In this document: in pieces, positions 11,634 to 21,500 of the stretch
Numbering within the stretch: the first letter of the stretch is position 1
Layout: every line of letters starts with the position of its first letter
NCBI RefSeq assembly: GCF_041381155.1
Contig: NC_091139.1
Location: forward strand, 9,672,383-9,736,382
DNA length: 64,000 nt
Direction: 5' to 3'
Origin: Argopecten irradians
Taxonomy: Eukaryota; Mollusca; Bivalvia; Pectinida; Pectinidae
Made by a program: the position numbers and the translations under genes
The notes under the pieces: model-generated
The model's input: only the letters and a program-made list of their open reading frames with translations
What the model was told of the DNA's origin: nothing
The model's database searches: none

Positions 11634-12438
11634 TTTTCCGGACGAGGATCTAATGGCAAAAACATATTCAAAAATGCAAGAAGTTGAAGAAACTTTTGCA
11701 AAGCTTGAAAAAGCTGCTGTACGACCTATTTCAGTCCTAGCTGATCATGAGGATGCAGAAAGAAATAGTGATCTGTCAGTGTTGTCACCAGAAATTCTCA
11801 ACCCGAAATTGAAAAGAATCAATGCTGAATTAGATGTTTTACGTGACTCACCAGTAGTTTGTGTTTCTGAAGATGAAGATGTACAATTTGAATTGTTTAC
11901 AAAAGAGCTTGAGAAGGATATTTTAGAATTACAAGAAACATATTCATTTGTGTGTGGACAAACTAAAGATATTGATAATATAATCAGAAAAGAAGAAGAA
12001 ATTCTGGACCAGAATAAAAGTGTATCGGAAATGCTTCAGAAGAAACTTCAAAATCCAGAGGAGGAGCATCCATCAGACAGTCGCAATGAGGACATCTATA
12101 AAAAAATACAAAAAGGGGAAAAGTATTTGAGGAAGGTCATGCAGAAGCTTGCATCATTTGTTGATAAACATTTTCCTTTACCGTCACAGGAGGTATTTTC
12201 AGAACAAATGAAAAAGTTAAGATCTGCGGACCGAAAATTTAAATTGCACGATATGATATCCTTGAAACAGATTTTAGAACAACTCATGAACAAATGTGTT
12301 GATGACCCAAGTGATCCTTATGTTACCATCGATCATCAGTTTTGGCCACCCTACATTGAACTGTTGGTCACATGTCAGATCGCACTTCGACATCCAGACA
12401 ACAAAGACAGAATCAAATTATCCCCATATCATCTCTAA
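11626..12438 (+). CDS. CENPK: Centromere protein K (inner kinetochore, CENP-H/I/K/M module)
   Basis: A single uninterrupted frame of 270 residues (human CENP-K 269). CENP-K is part of the constitutive centromere-associated network and pairs with CENP-H to hold kinetochores on CENP-A chromatin. The N-terminal and middle parts are predicted coiled coil (residues about 10-45, 85-145 and 150-185, rich in Glu, Lys and Leu). The diagnostic C-terminus carries DPYVTIDHQFWPPYIELL and IALRHPDNKDRIKL, matching vertebrate DPYVKISDSFWPPYVELL and IALRHPEDPTRIRL. An in-frame TGA six bases before the ATG fixes the start unless a 5' intron intervenes. No intron interrupts the coding part, although neighbours have many. 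An AATAAA at 12535-12540 lies 97 nt after the stop. It is intact and full length, so a functional gene is more likely than a dead retrocopy. Confidence 0.93.
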   Translation: MASFPDEDLMAKTYSKMQEVEETFAKLEKAAVRPISVLADHEDAERNSDLSVLSPEILNPKLKRINAELDVLRDSPVVCVSEDEDVQFELFTKELEKDILELQETYSFVCGQTKDIDNIIRKEEEILDQNKSVSEMLQKKLQNPEEEHPSDSRNEDIYKKIQKGEKYLRKVMQKLASFVDKHFPLPSQEVFSEQMKKLRSADRKFKLHDMISLKQILEQLMNKCVDDPSDPYVTIDHQFWPPYIELLVTCQIALRHPDNKDRIKLSPYHL

Positions 12439-12534
12439 TAGTTGCTTGTTCACCTGTTTTAGGTTCACCTGTAGACATGAATTGACTTGATCCATAGATT
12501 AAATAATATGATATTATTTTATTATAATGTCTTC

Positions 12535-12540
12535 AATAAA
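12535..12540 (+). terminator. CENPK poly(A) signal
   Basis: AATAAA 97 nt after the CENPK stop codon, followed by T-rich sequence. This is the first such hexamer on this strand after the gene. Confidence 0.6.
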
Positions 12541-13754
12541 CAGCTGTAATATTAGGTTTATTGACAGTCAATATTGACCACAAACAAGATTGTGGTGTTA
12601 ATATTTGTGAATATCAAGAACATTATTTATTATGAATTTTTATGTTAATATGATTATATTTTACACTATTTAAGTGGTTCAATAAGTTGAGACAATTACA
12701 AATATGTTAATACCAAGACTTTTTGTGGATTAAATAGTAAACAGTTAAACTTGTATCTTTTAGAATATAAATCTTTAGCTTTCCGTCTGAAAATTTAAAA
12801 GAAGACATTTGTGTGTGAAACTATTAAGGTCAAAGTTAAACTAATTCTCAATTATTTTTCCACCATTTCTTTTCAGTGTAAAACATTATAATTTAAGAGT
12901 TTAAATATGAGCAAGTTTGATTTTTACCTTTATAAAACATTAGAATTTGAATAATGTGGTTACAGATCAAGTAGAAAGGGAATGTGCGATTAATCACTGA
13001 TTTACTAAGATTAGAAATATTAATAATTGCTCATACTTGAGATTCATAAATTTAAAATAATTTATATTAGAATGTAATAGCAAGGGAAGTAACTCTAAGT
13101 TATGGACCTGAAAGTGACCATTTGCAGATCAGGGAAGGCCAAGTGCTGGAATTGAATGCAAATATAATGGAAAAGAAACAGAACACAAGCTATATGTCAA
13201 ATAAATATGCAGCTAAAAAAAAAGGAAAAAATTAAATATTTTGTTGAAATGTCAAATTGTTGAAGACAAGCTAGCTAAATATTATCATAATATCATTTTT
13301 CTTCACAAAAAATGTAATGTGATGATTGTGTAAAGATTAAGAGGTAAATTTCTTAAATTATTTATATTACAGAAAATACTGTCTGCAATATACATTATTC
13401 AACAATATGAATTTTGTACTCATATGTTTTAAAAATTGATCTGTGGAAATTAACATATATGCATGATCATGATCAATATATTGATATTGAATCACCTGGT
13501 ATGATGAATCATAATGCAACATCAGAAGGTTGTGTAATTTTCTAAGTTAATGAAATATTTGCTTTTGAACTAGGTTTCTGTATTTTTATCACATACACAG
13601 CATAATTACCTAGATATAAGCTGAGTATAGTTCACAATTAATATATAAAGAAGCCCATAGCTTGAATTGTACTTGTGCCATGCTTGTGACTCTAGCTGTG
13701 AAGAATTTGAATTTTTCTACAACAAGAAAGGGCAAGTTTATTTGTTAAGTCTTA
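12541..13754. other. AT-rich intergenic stretch, nothing recognised
   Basis: No coding signal, no tandem array and no clear TIR element seen. Confidence 0.5.
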
Positions 13755-14556
13755 TTAAGCTCCCCCAATGGAGTGGGGAACTTATCATGTAGTTTGCTCC
13801 GTTTCTTATTCTTCTTGCTCTTCTTTTTCCGTTGCAACTTTTTAATTGACCATTTTCTCGAAAACTATAGGTCGGATCGCCAAGAAATTTTCTGAGGTCA
13901 TTTCTGGATACCTGCAGATGTATCGAATGGTTTTTTTCATGTTCATTTTTTTCCGACCAGCATCCAAGATGGCTGCCACAACCTTTCATTGTTCAAAATT
14001 GATCTGCTTTTAGATATTTAACTGCTGGTCCAATTTGCCTGGAATTGGGTTCAATATGTAGTTTAAACCAGATTATAAATTTTTAAAGTGAAAAATACCA
14101 TAATTATGAGTAAGAAGACAAATTTTGTGACTGTTTCAAATTGTCTAAAAACCAGTAAGAGTTATCTTCCTTTATTCACTGGTCAGCAGGGATCTGTTTT
14201 AGGTCCAAGTTCATTTTTGTTGTATTTTCTAAGTTGTGGATCATACTGTTACTAGTGACATGAAACTAACTTGAGGTCATTTTTTGGGGCAACTTTTGCA
14301 GACCAGGAATCAAGATGGCTGCCACGGCATGCAATTGGTCAAAATTGAACAAAAAGTAACATGGTTGATACACAAATCTAATACAATTATAGGCATTGAT
14401 GTGCCTAATATATTAGTAATTTTAATTGATGTGACTTGTCAAAAAGCATTTTTCTTCTGCGAAATCAAATTTATTTACCTGTTAAACAATGTCAGTCATC
14501 ATTCAGGGGAGGTGGCTCTTGTCAAATTAGGCTCTGTCGTGATTGGGGGAACTTAA
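13755..14556. mobile_element. TIR element with TTAAGYTCCCCCAAT ends
   Basis: About 800 bp. The left end ttaagctcccccaat and right end attgggggaacttaa are inverted repeats. Inside, a segment around gatggctgccac occurs twice about 360 bp apart (near 13968 and 14314), indicating an internal duplication. No transposase-like frame, so non-autonomous. The terminal TTAA may be part of the end or a target duplication. Confidence 0.65.
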
Positions 14557-14934
14557 TGTGACGACAATGTCACAATTAGATCTTGTTTGATATCAAGGAT
14601 GGCTCATTTAAAGATGTTACCCTAAGTTTACTAATTAAGGATAAATGCAGTACTGAAAAAAATCTTAGTTAAGGATACTTATGTGCAAATAAGGAGGGGC
14701 ATACTTGAGGATACCATGCAGTACTTTCGGTGTGGGAGGGAGGAGGTTTAGTTTTAAAGAATATATTGTACAAGGGAGAGAATTATTGAGGATACTTAAA
14801 AAGTATGAGAGGAATTGTTTGAGTATGTTAAGAAGAGGATTATTTGAGAATCATAACATAACGAAAGGTTAGCATTAATGTCAAATATTGAGTGATGCCC
14901 ATTGTAGTTATGCTCAATTGATAAATAGTGCCTT

Positions 14935-15010
14935 TGTTTATACTTGTTGTACACATGTACATGTTTGGTTGTACACATGTACATGTGTAGTTGTACACAT
15001 GTTCATGTGT
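14935..15010. repeat. Short palindromic repeat of tgtacacatgtacatg
   Basis: Three tandem ~22-bp units built around the self-complementary words tgtaca and acatgt. Confidence 0.7.
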
Positions 15011-15128
15011 ATAAGTCTAGCTCACATAGTGTTCTACCCACAGTGTTCAAGCTACATTGCATAGCTCTTGTAGTAAAATGTGTTCATTAAGTCTTCAATC
15101 TCAATTACATAGTATACTTAGTTCTTAA

Positions 15129-15466
15129 AGTGAACAGTCGGGCAAGGATGTCTAGAGTCGGTAAAAATGGTGTGAATATATCCAGTATAATTTCTTATGA
15201 AATAGAAAAATAAAATCTCTCGCCAAAATTTGTCTCCGTGCGAAGAAATTAATTTAAAGTATAGGAATCCTAAAACGTCCTCCCGGCTGACTATGTCCGT
15301 GGTTACATTTACACGCAGCCTCGCTTTCAATGCTTTCAACTTTCCTTTACTTTAATGGTCAGAACTGGGAAACGTAAGCAGAACTTGGCCATCGTATTAA
15401 TATGTGAGAACTTTTGGAAGGCCAATGAACGCATTTAGACTGGTTTTCTTTGCCCGACTATTCACT
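15129..15466. mobile_element. TTAA-flanked TIR element (MITE-like)
   Basis: About 338 bp bounded on both sides by TTAA (15125-15128 and 15467-15470). The inverted ends are agtgaacagtcgggcaa and ttgcccgactattcact (one mismatch in 17). A TTAA target duplication is typical of piggyBac-type transposition, so this may be a piggyBac-mobilised non-autonomous element. No coding frame. Confidence 0.75.
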
Positions 15467-15910
15467 TTAAATATGTTTAGATATGACAGCTTTTTGTAGT
15501 CTGTTTTTATACTAGTACTGTAACAGTAAAAGTAAAATATGAAAACTTTACAGCATTAGTGTGCTGTAAATTTCCTTCATGATATTGTTGTTTAATAAAG
15601 CATTTTCAGAATTTTTCAAATTTTTTGATTATTTTTTGCAGTTCAATTATATATTACAATACTTCAGCTGACTTACCACAATTTGCCATATATGGTATGG
15701 TTCCAACAACAATAAAATTGTTTCCACAAAGGAGTTTGTATAATAATGGCATTAAAACATAGAATATAAGATTCCTGTAGTACTTTCCAAGAAATAAATG
15801 TAACAAACTTCATTTGTCAATTAAGATCCAAAATGGCCACAGCACCTGTCAGCCAAGTTGTTTTCTGATTGATAAAAAAAAATGCAATATTCAATTTCAT
15901 TACTGGGACC

Positions 15911-16301
15911 CAGTGTTCTCCCTTAAGGATTTTTTCCTCCTGGTCCTAAGGACCGACTGACCCTAAAAGTTACTGGTCCTGACTGAAAGTTACCCGTCCT
16001 TACAAAGTTACAATTCATCCTTGTAGTTTATATAATTAATAGCAAAGTAATAGTTTTACTTACATAATATATCTGCATATCCAGATTAGTATTGTAGGCT
16101 CAACAAAGTTGAATGAAAACCAGAATATTACGAAAATTTGTTTTGTACAATTTGAATTTCGGCTTTTTTACAATTCTACTGCCATCTTTGTTTTATATCT
16201 TCTATCTGGAAGTTGCCGGTCGAAGGACAAGCTACATGGTAAAAATTGTCTGCCCGACTATTAAGTTGTTGGTCATGGGCAGACAGACAAGCGTTAATTT
16301 C
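15911..16301. repeat. Dispersed ~400-bp repeat, copy 1
   Basis: Matches 18553-19010 in order and orientation from 'gtgttctccc' through 'ggtcctaaggaccgact', 'gcaaagtaatagttttactt' and 'gttgaatgaaaaccagaata' to 'gggcagac...gcgttaatttc'. It is flanked by a diverged direct duplication (near 15785-15838 and 16363-16420), as if inserted into or duplicated with a unique segment. No protein coding seen; class unknown. Confidence 0.7.
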
Positions 16302-17144
16302 AAACGCTGCAGTGGGACCTATGTTACTTATCAAATTTCAGACAGGTCCTTTCTCTAGTCAGCAATTTCCGAGAAATAGATGTGACAAACTTCCACTGTC
16401 AAAATTCAGGATGGTTTTCCCAAAATGAGGTATGTGCACCTATGGTCAAATGAGATCATGATCATTATATTTGAAAAAGAGCCATGAAAATAGCAACAAG
16501 GAATTTCAACTTTTCAAAATCCAAGATGGCTGTTTGTCGGCCATCTTTAATCTGATTTGCCAATCTGAAAAGTAGTGGTATTACAAGAATTGTTTCTATA
16601 ACGAAAGACCTAATAGCCCGCAAAAACTGAACAAAAACATATTCATGTTTGGATGACATTTTAATCAATGAGGTTTTAGGTTCAATATTTTAACAATTCT
16701 AGTACATACAAACAAATTGCAGCGACACTTGAGAAAAATAATGAACGTCTCGTATTACTCATTACTGTTCCACTTCCTTGATTACATGAGCTCATACAGA
16801 AGTGGAAACCCAACATGTAAAGAAAATCTTCATAAGTGGTAACAACAGTAAAGTCTGTTATCAATGGTGACATGTACAGTATAAATGTACTTTACAAGTA
16901 TCTGAGACAAAGTTCACTTACAATTACCGGTAGTTATCACACATGCAGTATCCATAGCTACAATTACTCATTTACTGACAATTACTTATTCATTATCAAC
17001 AGTGAATTACACACATCTAGTATCCATGGTAAACAATTTTCAACACTGTATTAAAAGTTCAAGATTCAAAGGTAACAGGTATATTATTACAGAAATTTTG
17101 TACAATGTGTACAATATATATGGAGGTTTCGAGATCCGATTACG

Positions 17145-17282
17145 ACGTGGGTAAGGTACAAATTACTGTTGATTAGTCGCACCTTCCGTTGATTATGACG
17201 TCATAAAATTCACGTTAAGTGATGGCGTCATAATCACCGGAAGGTGGTACTATGACGGTAAATTGTACTTTACTCACGTGGT
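17145..17282. mobile_element. Small TIR element (MITE-like), family B
   Basis: About 138 bp forming one long imperfect hairpin. The left arm is acgtgggtaaggtacaaat... with ttgattatgacgtcata; the right arm is ...tgtactttactcacgtg with tgatggcgtcataatca. The centre contains tgacgtca-type palindromes. Confidence 0.7.
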
Positions 17283-17393
17283 GATGGGATGTTGAAACCG
17301 CCATATTGAGGTTTTAAGTCATAAAGACAAACGCAAATGAGAAAGATTGTTTAGTTATTTCTTGCAGTTCTTTCAATAGAATGTTTTTGTATG

Positions 17394-17428
17394 CTCTCTC
17401 TCTCTCTTTTTCTCTCTCTCTCTCTCCC
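17394..17428. repeat. CT microsatellite
   Basis: Interrupted (CT)n run of about 35 bp. Confidence 0.9.
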
Positions 17429-18032
17429 ACTACCCTAATTTTCCTCCTTTACTTATTCTGTATATTATTTGGGTTTGATAAGTGACAAGAGTTAACAGGT
17501 GCCTGACCTTACGTTTCACACTCAGACCAATACCACTCCGGCACTCGCATAATACTCTGTGTACAAAATCTGATTGATAGTTGTCATTTGAAAGTGATAT
17601 GGAACCCTTATATACACAATTAAGGTTACATACCAGGATGAATTCAAAGAACAACAGTAGTGATATTTTCTTCTGAATATTCACAAATCAAATTATATTA
17701 TAATTTATTGACATAATTAGTGACATAGTCATACTATAATTAAACCTCACAAATAAATATTCAATATTTACTATGAACAGTATCACATCTTCAAACAATT
17801 TAGACAGGCAAATATTTGGAACTTTTCAATATTTACATCAACACATGATAGAACTGCTGGATGATTTTGGCGTAATAACCAACTATATACAATGTATATA
17901 CTTCTTCTAGTCAGCACTTAAAATTGATCACAACAGCTAGTACATAGCTACTGGTGTAGTGGAAAAGGAAACTACACTTCTGATGACTAAGCGTCCTCAG
18001 AAATGATATAAATAGCCTTTTCTGCTACAACA

Positions 18033-18220
18033 ATTCTGTCTTTGCATATTACAGAGTTATCTGCCCTTGCGGGTAGGTATTGACTTTGGCATCATGTGAT
18101 TGTGAGTGACCATGTCATATTTTTTGAAAAAATTGACGCGAGCTTTGCTCACAGGATAGTAACGTCACAATCGATATCTTCCTGCAAGGGAGATTACTCT
18201 GTAATATGTAAAGACAGAAT
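18033..18220. mobile_element. Small TIR element (MITE-like), family A, copy 2
   Basis: Inverted ends attctgtctttgcatattac and gtaatatgtaaagacagaat, followed inward by acagagttatctgcccttgc and its diverged complement. Same family as 2246-2433, with more complete ends here. Confidence 0.8.
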
Positions 18221-18552
18221 AGCTACGCATCAGCATACTGGTAAAATATACAAAAAGAAAAAAATCACAATGCACACAAAAATCTCCTTCATAAAGACAT
18301 CTTTATCAAATGCAACAAACTTTGTAAATTGATATCAAACAACTATACATTCAGTAGGTTTTATCAAACACACACAAAATATGCTGTACAAAGAGAAAAT
18401 ACAGGTCCTTATCAAGAACTATGAATGATTCATCACACATGGATTTTAGTCATGAAAACCCTACCAAGTTAAAATTACAGCAGCCTTCAATCGCCAGGGT
18501 GCCTGACCTCTCCTTGTACATGGCACTCCCACAATGTTTCTTGAGATTAAAA

Positions 18553-19010
18553 CCAGTGTTCTCCCAGTGTTCTTCCTGCTGGTCCTAAGGACCGACTGGC
18601 CCTAAATGTTACTGGTCCTAAGGACCGACTGGCCCTAAATGTTACTGGTCCTAAGGACCGACTGGCCCTAAATGTTACTGGTCCTGACTGAAATTTATTG
18701 GTCCTCACAATGTTACGCTGTAGTTTATATAATTACAATGCACTAGCAAAGTAATACTTTTACTTACAAAATATATCCGTATATCCGGTATCATGTGCTC
18801 CCAACAAAGTTGACTGAAAACCAGAATATTATGAAAAAAAATTTGTACAGTTTGATCTCAACCTTTCTACAATTCTACTACTACATTTTTGTTTCATATA
18901 TCCTCTATCTGGACCAATAATATTCCTGGTCAAAGGACCAGCTACACGGAAAAATTGTCTGCCCGGCTATAAAGTTGCTGGTCACGGGCAGACGGACCAG
19001 CGTTAATTTC
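18553..19010. repeat. Dispersed ~400-bp repeat, copy 2, with an internal 34-bp triplication
   Basis: Homologous to 15911-16301. Its 5' part has three tandem copies of a 34-bp phrase starting ggtcctaaggaccgactggc, where copy 1 has a single copy, so the triplication arose after the two copies separated. Confidence 0.75.
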
Positions 19011-19497
19011 GAATGCCGATTACAACAGAGATTCTCCATATAAATGTTTACTGGTTATTTTGTTGAGCGCCGATGTTTGAAGAATATTAAACCTTTCAGC
19101 AATATTTTTGCTGATAATTCTTTAGAGTTACAATATTGTAGCTGATTGCTGATGAGTGGCCTGTCCATGACACACTCATAAGTTCCTTGTTGGGGTGAAA
19201 AAATCCTGTCACAAAACTTTTTTTTTTTTGCACATACAATATAACCGCAATAATTTTTTTATTATCTTTCTTTGGGAACATCCTAACAACAACTTCTTAC
19301 TTAAAACTTTGTGATTTTATCATTACAGATGTGGGACAATATTCCATCAACATATTTATACAGTATGTATTCTGTTTTCATTTGAAACATTTTTTTTTAG
19401 CAAATTCAAAAATTTCAACAGATTCAAGAACAGTACCAAGTTATAGAACTGCTTAGTATATCATATAGTTATATATTATGCTTTCAGATCTCAAATT

Positions 19498-20276
19498 AAT
19501 AATCTCACCCATCCATAGACAGCCAACATGATCACAAATAATCTCACATCCCATAGACAGCCGACATGATCACAAATAATCTCACATCCCATAGACAGTC
19601 GACATGATCACAAATAATCTCACACTTCCATAGACAGTCGACATGATCACAAATAATCTCACATCCCATAGACAGCCGACATGATCACAAATAATCTCAC
19701 ATCCCACAGACAGCCAACATTATCACAAATAATCTCACATCCCACAGACAGCCGACATGATCACAAATAATCTCACATTCAATAAACAGCCAACATTATC
19801 ACAAATAATCTGACATCCCATTGACAGTCGACATGATCACAAATACTCTCAAACATCCCATAAACAGCAACGTGATCACAAATAATCTCACATCCAATAG
19901 ACAGCCGACATGATCACAAATAATCTCACATCCCACAGACAGCCGACATGATCACAAATAATCTCACATCCCACAGACAGCCGACATGATCACAAATAAT
20001 CTCACATCCCATAGACAGCCGACATGATCACAAATAATCTCACATCCCATAGACAGCCGACATGATCACAAATAATCTCACATCCCACAGACAGCCGACA
20101 TGATCACAAATAATCTCACATTCAATAAACAGCCAACATTATCACAAATAATCTCACATCCCATAAACAGCAACGTGATCACAGATAATCTCACATCCCA
20201 TAAACAGCCAACGTGATCACAAATAATCTCACATCCAATAGACAGCCAACATGATCACAAATAATCTCACATCCCA
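19498..20276. repeat. 38-bp tandem array
   Basis: About 20 units of atgatcacaaataatctcac followed by atcccatagacagccgac. Unit variants such as 'attcaataaacagccaacatt' recur in blocks, showing that multi-unit segments were duplicated. It lies downstream of IPO13, beyond its probable 3' end. Confidence 0.95.
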
Positions 20277-20645
20277 TTTAGATAGCTCATAATAGATTCT
20301 TTATATACTGTAATCACAATAGAAGCAGTATTGCTTTTTTAACAATGCGAGGTATATGTTATAACCTTAACCTCAGACAACAGAACACAGCTTATAACTT
20401 CAAAGTCATAGGTCATGATCACAGTCATATCATAGAGAAGTGTTCCGTTTTGATTTGAAGAACAAGTACAAGACAAAACATATAAAAGATGTAAGGTAAA
20501 TGGATATAAAAATTTCTTGGTTTGAAAATTTCTTTCTTTATTTTTTTAAAGACATATAGAATGTCATCTTTAAATATTAATTTTATCGATATGATATCTT
20601 AGATTATCACAGGACCTAATTTTCACTAATTAAATACAACTAAGG

Positions 20646-20960
20646 TATAGAGGGCCTGTATTGCTCACCCGGCTTTTTAAGTCTGACCATATTTTCCGTT
20701 TCCCTATTTACTCAGACCATATCCCTCCATACCTTGGGGACCTAGACTAAAAGTTTATACAAATTCTTTCCTTGCTATAGCAGAGTTTCAAAGTATTCGC
20801 AACACATCACCCTATTGGGACCATCCCTACTAACCATGGGGGCCAGGCTCATGGTTTATATGAAATCAGTCCCTATTGGACCCAGCCCCTCTTGCCCTTT
20901 AGGGCACCAGTCTCATGGTTTAAACAAAATTGATTCCCCTCCTCCTAAGGGCACTTTCGG
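20646..20960. mobile_element. Fragment of an agagggcctg...gctcacc-type dispersed element
   Basis: The start agagggcctgtattgctcacc resembles the opening of the element at 34671. No matching right end was located, so this is probably a decayed or truncated copy. It lies in or near the IPO13 3' UTR. A TTTATT near 20536 (AATAAA on the minus strand) is a possible IPO13 poly(A) signal. Confidence 0.4.
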
Positions 20961-21162
20961 TAAGAGTTGGCAATAATTAACCCACTCAGTCATTTTCAAC
21001 TGACGACTGAAGATGTGCCATGACGTAAGTTCACAGGCCCTATATGTTTGAAGTATGGTACGGTAAGTCTTTAAAGTACAGACCATACCCTGCCCTCCTG
21101 ATCTAAATATAGCAACAATACTACAATAAACCTAATGTCAGTCAGAAGGGTGTTATAACCTA

Positions 21163-21500
21163 AACCCTTTTCATAGCAACTCTGTTGCTTAGGAGACATG
21201 GTGTTCGTTGACAGGTGACACATACTTTCCATACACTCCATCTGCCATAGCCTGCTACTACCTTGGACAGATAGTCGCTCCATATTAACATGCAGTCAAA
21301 CAAAGCACTGCTGGCGTTTGGCAACAAACATTGTCCCAAACTCGCCACCTGTCGTAGCACTGCTGTTACCTTGGTAACCCACTTTGTCCTAAACTCGCTG
21401 CCTTTCATAGCCTGCTGTTACCTTGGTAACAACCTTTGTCCTAAACTCCTCCTCCTGTCATAGCATTGCTGCCGCTTGGGCGACATATTCTGTCCCAAAC
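21163..21500 (-). repeat. ~54-bp tandem copies of the IPO13 coding end in its 3' UTR
   Basis: About six units. The first contains the last coding bases of IPO13 exon 28, from the codons for FGTEY through the stop and 'caggaggaggag'. The following diverged units lie in the 3' UTR and share 'ttnggaca...gttnccnaggnaacagcag...ctatga'. Divergence increases away from the exon. Confidence 0.8.

Noticed and set aside
21071-21408. C-terminal extension of IPO13 encoded by the downstream repeat frames
   Set aside because: An in-frame stop follows AAAML and the conserved protein ends there. The downstream frames are repeat copies in the 3' UTR.
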